Assembly: GCF_014212125.1 (NCBI RefSeq)
Contig: NZ_JACJVP010000018.1
Location: forward strand, 1-64,000
Length of the DNA: 64,000 bases
Direction of reading: 5' to 3'
Source of the DNA: Cohnella nanjingensis
Lineage (GTDB): Bacteria; Bacillota; Bacilli; Paenibacillales; Paenibacillaceae
Part shown: piece by piece, positions 42,794-50,007 of the stretch
Numbering within the stretch: the first letter of the stretch is position 1
Layout of the letters: each line of letters starts with the position of its first letter
Program-made: the position numbers and the translations under genes
Notes under the pieces: model-generated
Database searches by the model: none
Told to the model about the DNA's origin: nothing
What the model saw: only the letters and a program-made list of their open reading frames with translations

Positions 42794-43882
42794 TCAACTC
42801 TCCATCTGCGGATAACCGACCAACTCGACGAATCCCCGGCCGGTCACCGGGCGGATCCCTCCGTCCGGCGACCGCGTTTCCCCGCTCACCTCGCAAGCCC
42901 CCTCCCAGATCGCCCGCAGCGGACCGGCGATGCGCATCTCTTGATGCGCCATAGCCGGCGCGACGCGAAGCGTCATACGAAAGTCGGGCAGCTCGATTCG
43001 CCAGGCGATCGGGTAGTCGGCGCCGGTCTCCGGACTGCGCCAGGATCTCTCCGGGGCCAGGCCGACGCGCTCCGACGTGACGACCGTCCCGTCCCGCCGG
43101 ATCAGCTTCGCGGCCGAATACGGCGCACCGCCGCCCGGACGCAGCCGGCTGACGAGCAGGTCGTTCCCGTCCTGCAGCTGCAGGCCGAACCAATCCCAGC
43201 CGTCCCTCCGCAGCAAGCCGTAGCTTCGGCCCCATTGATGGTCGAACCAGCCTTCGCCCCGCACCGTTTCGACGCGGCCGGCCGTATAGAGCTCCCCGAT
43301 GACGCGATTGCGCGTCACGGAGTAGTAGCGCAGCCCGTTCAAATCTCCTGCTTCATCGATGAGCGCGACCGGCTTCGTCGGCGTATAGTTCAACCGCAGG
43401 CGAGCCGTCCCGGAGGTTAGTTGAAGCTGGAAGCGCGGGTCGAGGTCGTCCTGGAACAGCAGATGATTGTCGCCGTAGACGACCCTCGTCGGATCGGAAT
43501 GAACGGCGGAGGGGCCGAGCAAGCGATGAGGAGGCGGCGGGCTGCCCGTCAGCACGTGCTTGTATTGCTCCCAGGTGTGTCCGTCCGTCGGATTTATGAA
43601 GAGATACGCCGGCAGATAGAGGCCCGCCATCTGGCCGACCAGCATTCGGTCCAGCTCGGATTGGCTCTCGAATTCGCCGCGGTCCGGTTGAATCAAGGAG
43701 TGAATCAGGTAGTGGCCCTTGGGGAACGCCAGCTCCCCGACCCGGAAGAAGGAGGCCATCGCCGCATAGCGGTTGCCCCGGTCGCCCGTCAGAAAGGCAT
43801 AAGCGTACCACCACTCCACGTTGGAGGCCGGGTGGCTGCCCGCATCCTCAGGCAGCGCGATGAGATCAGGTCCGCGGTACAT
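42794..43882 (-). CDS. AttH/CrtC-like lipocalin-fold protein
   Basis: The 362-residue protein begins with the CrtC/AttH pattern NVEWWYAYAFLTGDRGNRYA with MASFFRVG and has YYSVTRNRVIGEL and GEGWFDHQWG, then WDWFGLQLQDGNDLL. Such twin-lipocalin proteins include carotenoid 1,2-hydratase and predicted hydrolases. Members usually carry a signal peptide; I see none. GGGAGTGG precedes the ATG at 43882. The neighbouring ECF41-type sigma operon includes a phytoene-desaturase-like oxidoreductase, which makes an isoprenoid or hydroxylated lipid substrate a tempting idea, but this is not shown by the sequence. Confidence 0.75.
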   Translation of the reverse strand: MYRGPDLIALPEDAGSHPASNVEWWYAYAFLTGDRGNRYAAMASFFRVGELAFPKGHYLIHSLIQPDRGEFESQSELDRMLVGQMAGLYLPAYLFINPTDGHTWEQYKHVLTGSPPPPHRLLGPSAVHSDPTRVVYGDNHLLFQDDLDPRFQLQLTSGTARLRLNYTPTKPVALIDEAGDLNGLRYYSVTRNRVIGELYTAGRVETVRGEGWFDHQWGRSYGLLRRDGWDWFGLQLQDGNDLLVSRLRPGGGAPYSAAKLIRRDGTVVTSERVGLAPERSWRSPETGADYPIAWRIELPDFRMTLRVAPAMAHQEMRIAGPLRAIWEGACEVSGETRSPDGGIRPVTGRGFVELVGYPQMES

Positions 43883-43964
43883 GCGCCCACTCCCGTTTTT
43901 TAATTCAGCGTATGTGGGCGAAGAGGGGCGCGTGACGGCATTTTGGATGCGCGAGGATACGAAA

Positions 43965-43992
43965 CAGCCGCTTCCTCATGAGGAAGCGGCTG
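43965..43992 (-). terminator. Terminator of the sigma-oxidoreductase operon
   Basis: A perfect 28-base palindrome (cagccgcttcctcatg and its complement) is followed on the minus strand by tttcgt. It lies about 95 bases after the sigma-factor stop codon. Confidence 0.65.
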
Positions 43993-44086
43993 GACGTGCC
44001 GGATGCGATCGGATCGGAATCCCGCAAGGGGAGGACAGAATTCGGCCATTTTCGCCGAGAGCAGCCGCAACGGCAGTCTGTTGTCC

Positions 44087-44986
44087 TCATTGGACGCGCG
44101 TTAGTTTCTCCGGGTTGATGACGATATAGATGTCGGCGATCCGGCCTTGCTCGGCGCGGAAAGTGAGAACCGTCACCGGTTTCCCGTCCGCGTACGTGAC
44201 GATGCCGGGTTCGCCGCCCACGACGGCTTGCCGGTACGTAGAGCCTGCGGATTGCTTGGCGTAGACGCCGGCGATGAATATGGCCACGCGGTCCCTGCCC
44301 AGAATCGGCCGAAGGGCGGCGTGTACCTTGCCGCCGCCGTCCGAATAGGCGGCGGCGTCCGCAGACAGCGTGCTTAACAGCAGGCCGGTGTCGCCGGTCG
44401 ACAGGGCCTGCACGAATTGGCCGATGAGCCGCGCGAGCTGGTCGTTCATGGTACTCGCAGACGCGCCGCTCTCTTCGGACGAGGGGCGATGCTCCGCCAG
44501 GCCGCGCCTGGCCCGGTGGAAGATCTGGCGGCAGTTGGCCGCGCTCTTGCCGACGATCTCGGCGATCTCGTCGTACTCGTAGCCGAGCGCCTCGCGCAGC
44601 AGGAAGACGGCCCGTTCGACGGCGGACAGCTGCTGGAGCAGGAGAAGGTAGGCGGTCGACAGGGACTCGTGCCGGGCCAGCGCCTGGTACGGTCCGTCCT
44701 TCTCCGTCAGGAGCGGCTCGGGGAGCCAAGGGCCGACGTAGACTTCCCTGCGGTGGCGGGCGGACTTCAGCGTGTCGAGGCATCGGTTGGTCACGATCCG
44801 GCATAGATACGCCTTGACGTTGCGGATGGCGGCCGGATCGGACGCATTCAGGGCGATAAAGGCTTCATGCGAGATATCCTCCGCATCCATCACGCTTCCC
44901 AGCATGCGATAGGCCAGCGAGAACAGGAGCGGCTTGTATGCGTCGTAGACTTGATTCGTAAGCAGACCGTTATCCAATCTCATCAC
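44087..44986 (-). CDS. ECF41-type sigma factor (SigJ-like) with SnoaL-like C-terminal domain
   Basis: The 299-residue protein has sigma region 2 (LLFSLAYRMLGSVMDAEDIS with HEAFIAL), region 4 (LSAVERAVFLLREALGYEYD with IAEIVGKSAANCRQI) and a C-terminal NTF2/SnoaL-like domain. The last domain has the ECF41 marks DGGGK and NPEKL. In ECF41 factors this domain replaces an anti-sigma factor and controls activity. The start is GTG at 44986 or the ATG right after it, 1 base beyond the stop codon of the oxidoreductase gene, so the two are co-translated. It should recognise the promoter at 46349-46375 that precedes this operon. Confidence 0.92.
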   Translation of the reverse strand: MMRLDNGLLTNQVYDAYKPLLFSLAYRMLGSVMDAEDISHEAFIALNASDPAAIRNVKAYLCRIVTNRCLDTLKSARHRREVYVGPWLPEPLLTEKDGPYQALARHESLSTAYLLLLQQLSAVERAVFLLREALGYEYDEIAEIVGKSAANCRQIFHRARRGLAEHRPSSEESGASASTMNDQLARLIGQFVQALSTGDTGLLLSTLSADAAAYSDGGGKVHAALRPILGRDRVAIFIAGVYAKQSAGSTYRQAVVGGEPGIVTYADGKPVTVLTFRAEQGRIADIYIVINPEKLTRVQ

Positions 44987-44987
44987 C

Positions 44988-46313
44988 TCAAGCTGGTTGA
45001 AATGCCGCCAAACCCGTCTCCGTCCGCAGAACGTCCAAGGCTTGGCGGGCGGCCCGTTCGGCGCTCGCGGCGGCGGCGTCTACGAGCATTTCGCCGTGGC
45101 TCGCCCAGTCTCCTGCCACGTAGAGCCCCGGCAGCTCCGGGACGGCCGGTCCGGGCAAGGGACCCGTTCGGCCTACATGCATGTAGTCGCGGGAGACGGC
45201 AATGTTCGGCAGATACTGCCGGGCGACGACCTCCTGACGCCAGCCCGGATGAATCAAGGTCATCGTCTCCTCCAGCAGCCGCTCGTCGGCGTGGGGGTCG
45301 CTGTCTCCGGCGCCATTGTACTTGAGCAAGTGCATGACGAGACGGCCATCATCGCTCAGACGGGCTACGCGGGAGTGATGGGAGAAGTACACCGGCTGGT
45401 CGAGACCGATGACGAAGTGACGGTTCGGCACAGGCAGCCGACCCAGCGCCAAGTCCAGACTGGCAGCCATGATCGGACGGGCTTCGTCCTTCCAGCGCTG
45501 CAGCGACGTCCGCTCGGCGCCCCGCACGAGCCGATACGTATCTGCGGGTCCCAGCGTGCTGATCACCGCCGCGGCGGATAGCATCTCGCCGTCCTTGAGC
45601 TGCACGCCGCTCACGCGCCCGTTGTCATGCGCGATGCCGGAGATGGCCTTCCCGGTTAGCACGGTCGCTCCCGCCCGCACGGCCAGATCGCGCAGTTGAT
45701 CCGCCAAAGGCTGCCACCCGCCGTGCAGGTAGAGGACGCCGCCTTTCATCGAACGCTGCACTTGGAGCAGGGCAGGACCGGCGAGCTGATGGTCGATCTC
45801 CTTGTTGTACGTCCCCGTCCGGCTCAGCGCGTAGAAAATATGGCGGACCATCGGATCGCGAATCTCGCGCTCGGCCCACTGTCGCAAGCTCATCTTCGGC
45901 AGCGCGGCGGGATCGAACTTGTGGAGGCGCGTCATGAACCGGCCGAGCTCCAGCTTCCCCGACCAGGAGAGCAGCTTCGAACGCAGCAGCTTCATCGGAT
46001 CGCCCGGCAGCGGAACGAGCCGGCCTTGCCAGATGCCGTAGCCCTCGGCCGACGGGGCGGCGCCGTCGATCGTCACGCCCAGATCGCGCAAGATGCGATA
46101 AGCTTCTCCGCCCCGGTAGAGCGCATGGGGGCCCAGATTGAACAGCGCGCCGTTCTTCTCATGGGTTATCCCTCGCCCGCCGAACCGGTTCGATCGCTCC
46201 AGCAAGACGACCTTCCGATTCACGCGCGCCAGCTCCGCCGCGGCGATCAAGCCGGCGAGCCCGCCGCCCACGATCGCGACCTCATAGGAATCCGTTCCGC
46301 TTGTCATTTGCAT
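44988..46313 (-). CDS. FAD-dependent amine-oxidase/phytoene-desaturase-like oxidoreductase
   Basis: The N-terminus VAIVGGGLAGLIAAAELA is a Rossmann FAD site, followed by VLLERSNRFGGRG with the GG doublet of the amine oxidase/CrtI superfamily. The C-terminus has GLYVAGDWASHGEMLVDAAA, contacting FAD. Length is 441 residues. The ATG at 46313 with GAGGAG about 10 bases upstream is preferred. Family members oxidise amines, carotenoid precursors or porphyrinogens; the substrate cannot be assigned. It is the first gene of an operon with an ECF41 sigma factor, whose usual partners are oxidoreductases, carboxymuconolactone decarboxylases and epimerases. Confidence 0.88.
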   Translation of the reverse strand: MQMTSGTDSYEVAIVGGGLAGLIAAAELARVNRKVVLLERSNRFGGRGITHEKNGALFNLGPHALYRGGEAYRILRDLGVTIDGAAPSAEGYGIWQGRLVPLPGDPMKLLRSKLLSWSGKLELGRFMTRLHKFDPAALPKMSLRQWAEREIRDPMVRHIFYALSRTGTYNKEIDHQLAGPALLQVQRSMKGGVLYLHGGWQPLADQLRDLAVRAGATVLTGKAISGIAHDNGRVSGVQLKDGEMLSAAAVISTLGPADTYRLVRGAERTSLQRWKDEARPIMAASLDLALGRLPVPNRHFVIGLDQPVYFSHHSRVARLSDDGRLVMHLLKYNGAGDSDPHADERLLEETMTLIHPGWRQEVVARQYLPNIAVSRDYMHVGRTGPLPGPAVPELPGLYVAGDWASHGEMLVDAAAASAERAARQALDVLRTETGLAAFQPA

Positions 46314-46348
46314 TCCCGTCATCTCCTCTTCGTCTTTCTTGCACACAA

Positions 46349-46375
46349 GACGAGGAGAGGGACCCTCTTGTGACA
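46349..46375 (-). promoter_or_regulatory. ECF41-type promoter
   Basis: On the minus strand TGTCACA (46375-46369) is followed after 16 bases by CGTC (46352-46349). This equals the published ECF41 promoter signature (TGTCACA at -35, CGTC at -10). It lies 36 bases before the start codon of the oxidoreductase-sigma operon. It indicates autoregulation. Confidence 0.8.
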
Positions 46376-46464
46376 AATGTTCGCCGCAAATCAAACGGAG
46401 CCCTTGCGCGCCCCTCGGTTTTTCACATGAATCCAACGTCTAATCCGACTGTTCGCAAGCTTCC

Positions 46465-46593
46465 TCAGCCCTTGACCGCCCCGGCGACGACGCCTTTAAC
46501 GATGTACTTCTGCAGGAAGATGAATACCACGATCGAAGGCAGCACGGCCATGACCATCGCGGTCATCGCGTATTGCCAATCGGACGTGTACGC
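46465..46593 (-). pseudogene. C-terminal remnant of an LplC-type sugar permease
   Basis: The minus-strand frame reads FAYTSDWQYAMTAMVMAVLP, SIVVFIFLQKYIVKGVV and AGAVKG before a TGA at 46467-46465. This is the standard last helix and ending of LplC/MalG-type permeases. Upstream the homology stops at once in repeat and GC-rich sequence, with no start codon. So about 43 residues of a roughly 290-residue protein remain. It lies next to a YesM/YesN two-component system, which often regulates Lpl-type importers, so an importer operon was probably lost here. Confidence 0.75.
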
Positions 46594-46644
46594 AAACCGA
46601 CGACGAAGCTGCTGCCGCTCATCGACGCGGCCGCCGAAGCGGCC

Positions 46645-46805
46645 TTAGATGCGGACTTTGGGGGTGCGATAGTCGAAAAAATCGATTATCTCCGGTGCAG
46701 ACGCGGACTTTGAAGGTGCGATAGTCGAAAAAATCGACTATCTCCGGTACAGACGCGGACTTTGGGGGTGCGATAGTCGAAAAAATCGACTATCTCCGGC
46801 GTAGA
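46645..46805. repeat. 52-bp tandem array, family D
   Basis: agtcgaaaaaatcga(c/t)tat occurs at 46671, 46723 and 46775, with a 52-base period. The second and third copies are perfect inverted repeats, atagtcga and tcgactat around aaaaa. Each is preceded by gcggactttgggggtgcg. The same core occurs at 41255 and 41307, also 52 bases apart. Confidence 0.9.
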
Positions 46806-46873
46806 CGCCGTTCGCCGGCAAATTCCCGAGGCTCGCCGATACGTAGAACAAGGGCATAAAAGCGTTAACGTCG

Positions 46874-47923
46874 TCATCTCGATGACAGCTGCTTGCGGAA
46901 TTCCGATGGCGTAAGACCGAAGTGCTTCTTGAAGGTCTTGCTGAAATGGACGTAGTCCGAAAAGCCGACGCGGAAAGCGGCTTCGGTCGTTTGGACGGAG
47001 GTCTCCCGCAGCAGCCGCGCCGCCATATCCATGCGCACGCCGATGAGGTATTTGACGAACGTCACGCCGATCTCCTCCTTGAAGGAGCGGCTCAGATAGG
47101 GGACCGACATGCCGAGCCACTCGGCGACGTCCTTGAGCGACAGATCCTCCCGCGTGCAGTTCTCTTGGATGTAGCGCGCCGCCTTACCCATCGTATATCG
47201 GGAGCCGAAGTTGCGAGAGCCCTTGATCTCCGCGATTCGCTGCCGGCAAGCCTCCAGCGCCCACGCCGGACATTCTTGCTCGCGCTCCGGCAGTTCTTCT
47301 TCGGACGGCGCCTTCGGAATCCCAAAGCCCCGCCTGGCAAGTTCCCCGTCCACGGCCCGAAGCAAATCCAGCGCCCATCGGCCCATGCGGAGATCGTCGC
47401 CGGCGCTGTCGCGGTAATCCGCGAGATCCTCCCTGATCTTGTCCGCGGCTCCGGCGGTGTCTACCGCCCATAAGCGTTCGGCCAGCTCCTTGACCCGCTG
47501 CTGATGCCGCAGGAGCCATTCGCTCTGCCGAGCGACGCGGCTGTCACCGTGCGCGAGCTCCCCAAGCAGCTTGGCCAGCGTATGCAGGAACTGGTCCGGA
47601 TCGACCGGCTTCAGCAAAAATTCGGATACGCCGTAGCGCAGCGCCTCGCGGGCGTAGTCGAACCGCTCGTACCCCGTCAAAATAATGAATCGAATGCGGG
47701 GATGCGCTTCCCGCGCGGCCTTGATAAAAGCCAAGCCGTCCATCTCCGGCATGCGGATGTCCGTCACGACGATATCCGGCGCCGTCTCCTCGAGCATCGC
47801 GAGCGCCTCCGCGCCGTCCTCCGCCTCTCCCTCGATTCGGATATCCATCCCGGAGGTCTCTACGAGCTTCCTCAAACTGCGGTGAATCGCTTGCTCATCC
47901 TCTACGATCATCAATCTGTACAT
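46874..47923 (-). CDS. YesN-type response regulator (REC plus AraC helix-turn-helix)
   Basis: The receiver domain starts MYRLMIVEDEQAIHRSLRKL and has the phospho-acceptor Asp in IVVTDIRMPEMDG (residue about 56), then LTGYERFDYA and the switch Lys in FLLKPVDP. A linker of about 120 residues leads to the AraC-type DNA-binding domain (LSLKDVAEWLGMSVPYLSRS, then TTEAAFRVGFSDYVHFSKTF). Length is 349 residues. The ATG at 47923 has GGAGGCGG just upstream and overlaps the end of the histidine kinase gene by 29 bases. The pair should respond to an external sugar and control the importer and enzymes at 50008-60616. Confidence 0.92.
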   Translation of the reverse strand: MYRLMIVEDEQAIHRSLRKLVETSGMDIRIEGEAEDGAEALAMLEETAPDIVVTDIRMPEMDGLAFIKAAREAHPRIRFIILTGYERFDYAREALRYGVSEFLLKPVDPDQFLHTLAKLLGELAHGDSRVARQSEWLLRHQQRVKELAERLWAVDTAGAADKIREDLADYRDSAGDDLRMGRWALDLLRAVDGELARRGFGIPKAPSEEELPEREQECPAWALEACRQRIAEIKGSRNFGSRYTMGKAARYIQENCTREDLSLKDVAEWLGMSVPYLSRSFKEEIGVTFVKYLIGVRMDMAARLLRETSVQTTEAAFRVGFSDYVHFSKTFKKHFGLTPSEFRKQLSSR

Positions 47924-49757
47924 CGGGATCCGCCTCCTCCTGGGTTGTATCGAGCCGTACATAGGGCAGCCGGAGGACGAACACCGTGCCGCCGTCAGCA
48001 GACGAGGATCGAATGCTTAAGCCGAAAGGAGCTCCGAACAGCATGCGAAGGCGTCCGTGAACGTTGAGCAGCCCGATGCCGCCGGTCCGGTCGGCCCCCG
48101 CGCTCGGCTCCTCCGCATCGAGCAGCCTTGCGAGCGCTGCAAGCCGTTCGGCCGGCATGCCGAAGCCCCGGTCCGCGATCGATACGCAGTAGGCCTCGGG
48201 CTCGGCCTGGCCTTCAATGCCGATGAACGTCGGCTTTTTGTTTTTGTAGCCGTGCAGGAAGGCATTCTCGACAAGCGGCTGCAGCGTGAGACGCAGCGCC
48301 CGGACCCGCGCGGCGTCCGGCTCCGGGATATCGATCGCGACCTGCAGCTTCGGGAAGCGCGCTTGTTGGATGTCCAAGTAGGAGCGGATGTGGGCCAATT
48401 CATCCCGCAGCAGGACGTCCTGGCGCGTATGATCGGCATTGTAGCGGAACATATGGGCCAGCGACGACGTCATTCGGCTTATCTCCCGGTTGCCGCTCAC
48501 GATCGCCTCGGAGTTGATGATTTCGAGCGAATTGTACAGAAAATGCGGATTGATGTGCGATTGCATCGCCTGAAGGGCGGATTCCTTGTGCTTGATCGTC
48601 AGCTCCCGCTCCTTCAACTTGGCGGAATGGACCTCGAGCCCGAGCCGGTTCAGCTCGCCCACCATGCGGTAAAAGCTGTCGAACACGGAGCCGATCTCGT
48701 CGTGCCGCTGCCGGCCGCCGGGCCGGCGGACGACGAAGTCGCCCGTCTCGACCTTGGCCATCAGTTGCTGGAGCCGGGAGAGCGGCCGGGTGAACGAGAA
48801 GGAAAAGCCGGAGACGGCGGCCAGGACGACGATCAGCAGGACGGACGCCGCGATCAGCGTCAGGTTGCGCATGCGGATCAAGCCGCCGATGACCTCGTGA
48901 AGCGAGGTGTCGGCCACGATGGTCCAATCGGTTGACCGGGAGGGCGCGTACAGAACCAACTGTTCTCCGCCGGGCTGCTCCAGACGGAAAAAGCCGCCGC
49001 GCGCCTTGTCCAGTCGGTCCCGAAATTCAGGCTTCAGCCTCGTCCCCATCAACGCGGGATCCGAATGATACAGAATTCGGCCGTCGACGTCGGCGATCCA
49101 AACATTAAAGCTGCCGAGCGAAGCGTTTCGGCAAATATGTTCGATCTGCTTCAGATTCAGATCGACGATCAGCAGGCCCTCGTATTTGTAGGTCAAGTTG
49201 TTGTACAGCTTGCGCGTGACGGTCACGACCGGCGTCGTGCCGACCGTGCCGGATTTGAGCACCTGGAAGTCGACGAGCTCGCCGATTCGCGACATGAAGC
49301 CGGCGTTGCGAATGCGGATATCTCGCATGTCGAGCGGCTCGTCCGAGCTGCTGAAGTCGTGAATCTGGCGGCCGGACGACGTCACCAGCGATATGCCGAC
49401 GATATCGGAGCGGCCGTAGATCATCTGGGAGAAGAGATCTTCCTCCACCTTCTCGGACAGTTGGAAATAGTCATAGGGCTTCAAAGCGGGGGAAGACAAC
49501 AATTTTTGAACGAGAGAGTTGTTGGAGAACGGATAGGTCGAGTTAGCCAGGTTCGTCAAGTACAGATCCAGATAGTCGTTCGTCTGCTGGATGAGCCGGG
49601 TGTTGGCTTGTATGGCGGATTGTTCGATCGTCTCGGTCGAAGACCGGTACCAGGACCAGCCGATCAGCAGCAGAGGGAAACAAATAAAAAAGACAATGAG
49701 CGCGAGCAGACGCTGACGGATCGTCAACGTGACTCGGCGTTTGACCCGCTCCTCCAC
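47895..49757 (-). CDS. YesM-type sensor histidine kinase
   Basis: The 620-residue protein has a first membrane helix (LLALIVFFICFPLLLIGW), a long extracellular Cache-like sensor region, a second helix near residue 300 (LTLIAASVLLIVVLAAVSGF) and a HAMP region. The His-kinase domain (phospho-acceptor His in SHINPHFLYNSLEIIN) and ATPase domain (LQPLVENAFLHGYKNKKP, IADRGFGMP, GGIGLLNVHGRL) are of the LytS/YesM class. The GTG at 49757 is chosen, with AAGGGACGG upstream; the longer frame from 49841 lacks a good site. It is divergent from the secreted GH18-like gene, which places it at the head of the amino-sugar locus it likely controls. Confidence 0.9.
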   Translation of the reverse strand: MEERVKRRVTLTIRQRLLALIVFFICFPLLLIGWSWYRSSTETIEQSAIQANTRLIQQTNDYLDLYLTNLANSTYPFSNNSLVQKLLSSPALKPYDYFQLSEKVEEDLFSQMIYGRSDIVGISLVTSSGRQIHDFSSSDEPLDMRDIRIRNAGFMSRIGELVDFQVLKSGTVGTTPVVTVTRKLYNNLTYKYEGLLIVDLNLKQIEHICRNASLGSFNVWIADVDGRILYHSDPALMGTRLKPEFRDRLDKARGGFFRLEQPGGEQLVLYAPSRSTDWTIVADTSLHEVIGGLIRMRNLTLIAASVLLIVVLAAVSGFSFSFTRPLSRLQQLMAKVETGDFVVRRPGGRQRHDEIGSVFDSFYRMVGELNRLGLEVHSAKLKERELTIKHKESALQAMQSHINPHFLYNSLEIINSEAIVSGNREISRMTSSLAHMFRYNADHTRQDVLLRDELAHIRSYLDIQQARFPKLQVAIDIPEPDAARVRALRLTLQPLVENAFLHGYKNKKPTFIGIEGQAEPEAYCVSIADRGFGMPAERLAALARLLDAEEPSAGADRTGGIGLLNVHGRLRMLFGAPFGLSIRSSSADGGTVFVLRLPYVRLDTTQEEADPDVQIDDRRG

Positions 49758-50007
49758 CGGTCCACCGTCCCTTCTAGCGTTGCCCTGCCGATAGTGACCC
49801 ACATTATAGCAAAAAAACACAAGTTGTAAAAGAAAAAACATGTAAGATAAACGGACGTTTCTTTATACTCAGAGCAAGCAATGAGGAAGCGGTCGGAATA
49901 AGAGCGCTTTACTCTAACACAGCTATGAGGAGGATGCGGAAACCAGATGATTCTAAAATAAACATGTCATGAAATCTAACAAAATTCGAGGCGAGGTGAC
50001 CCTCTCT

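Noticed and set aside
46465..46593. Functional short membrane peptide
   Set aside because: It matches only the end of a known permease family and lacks a start codon and ribosome binding site.
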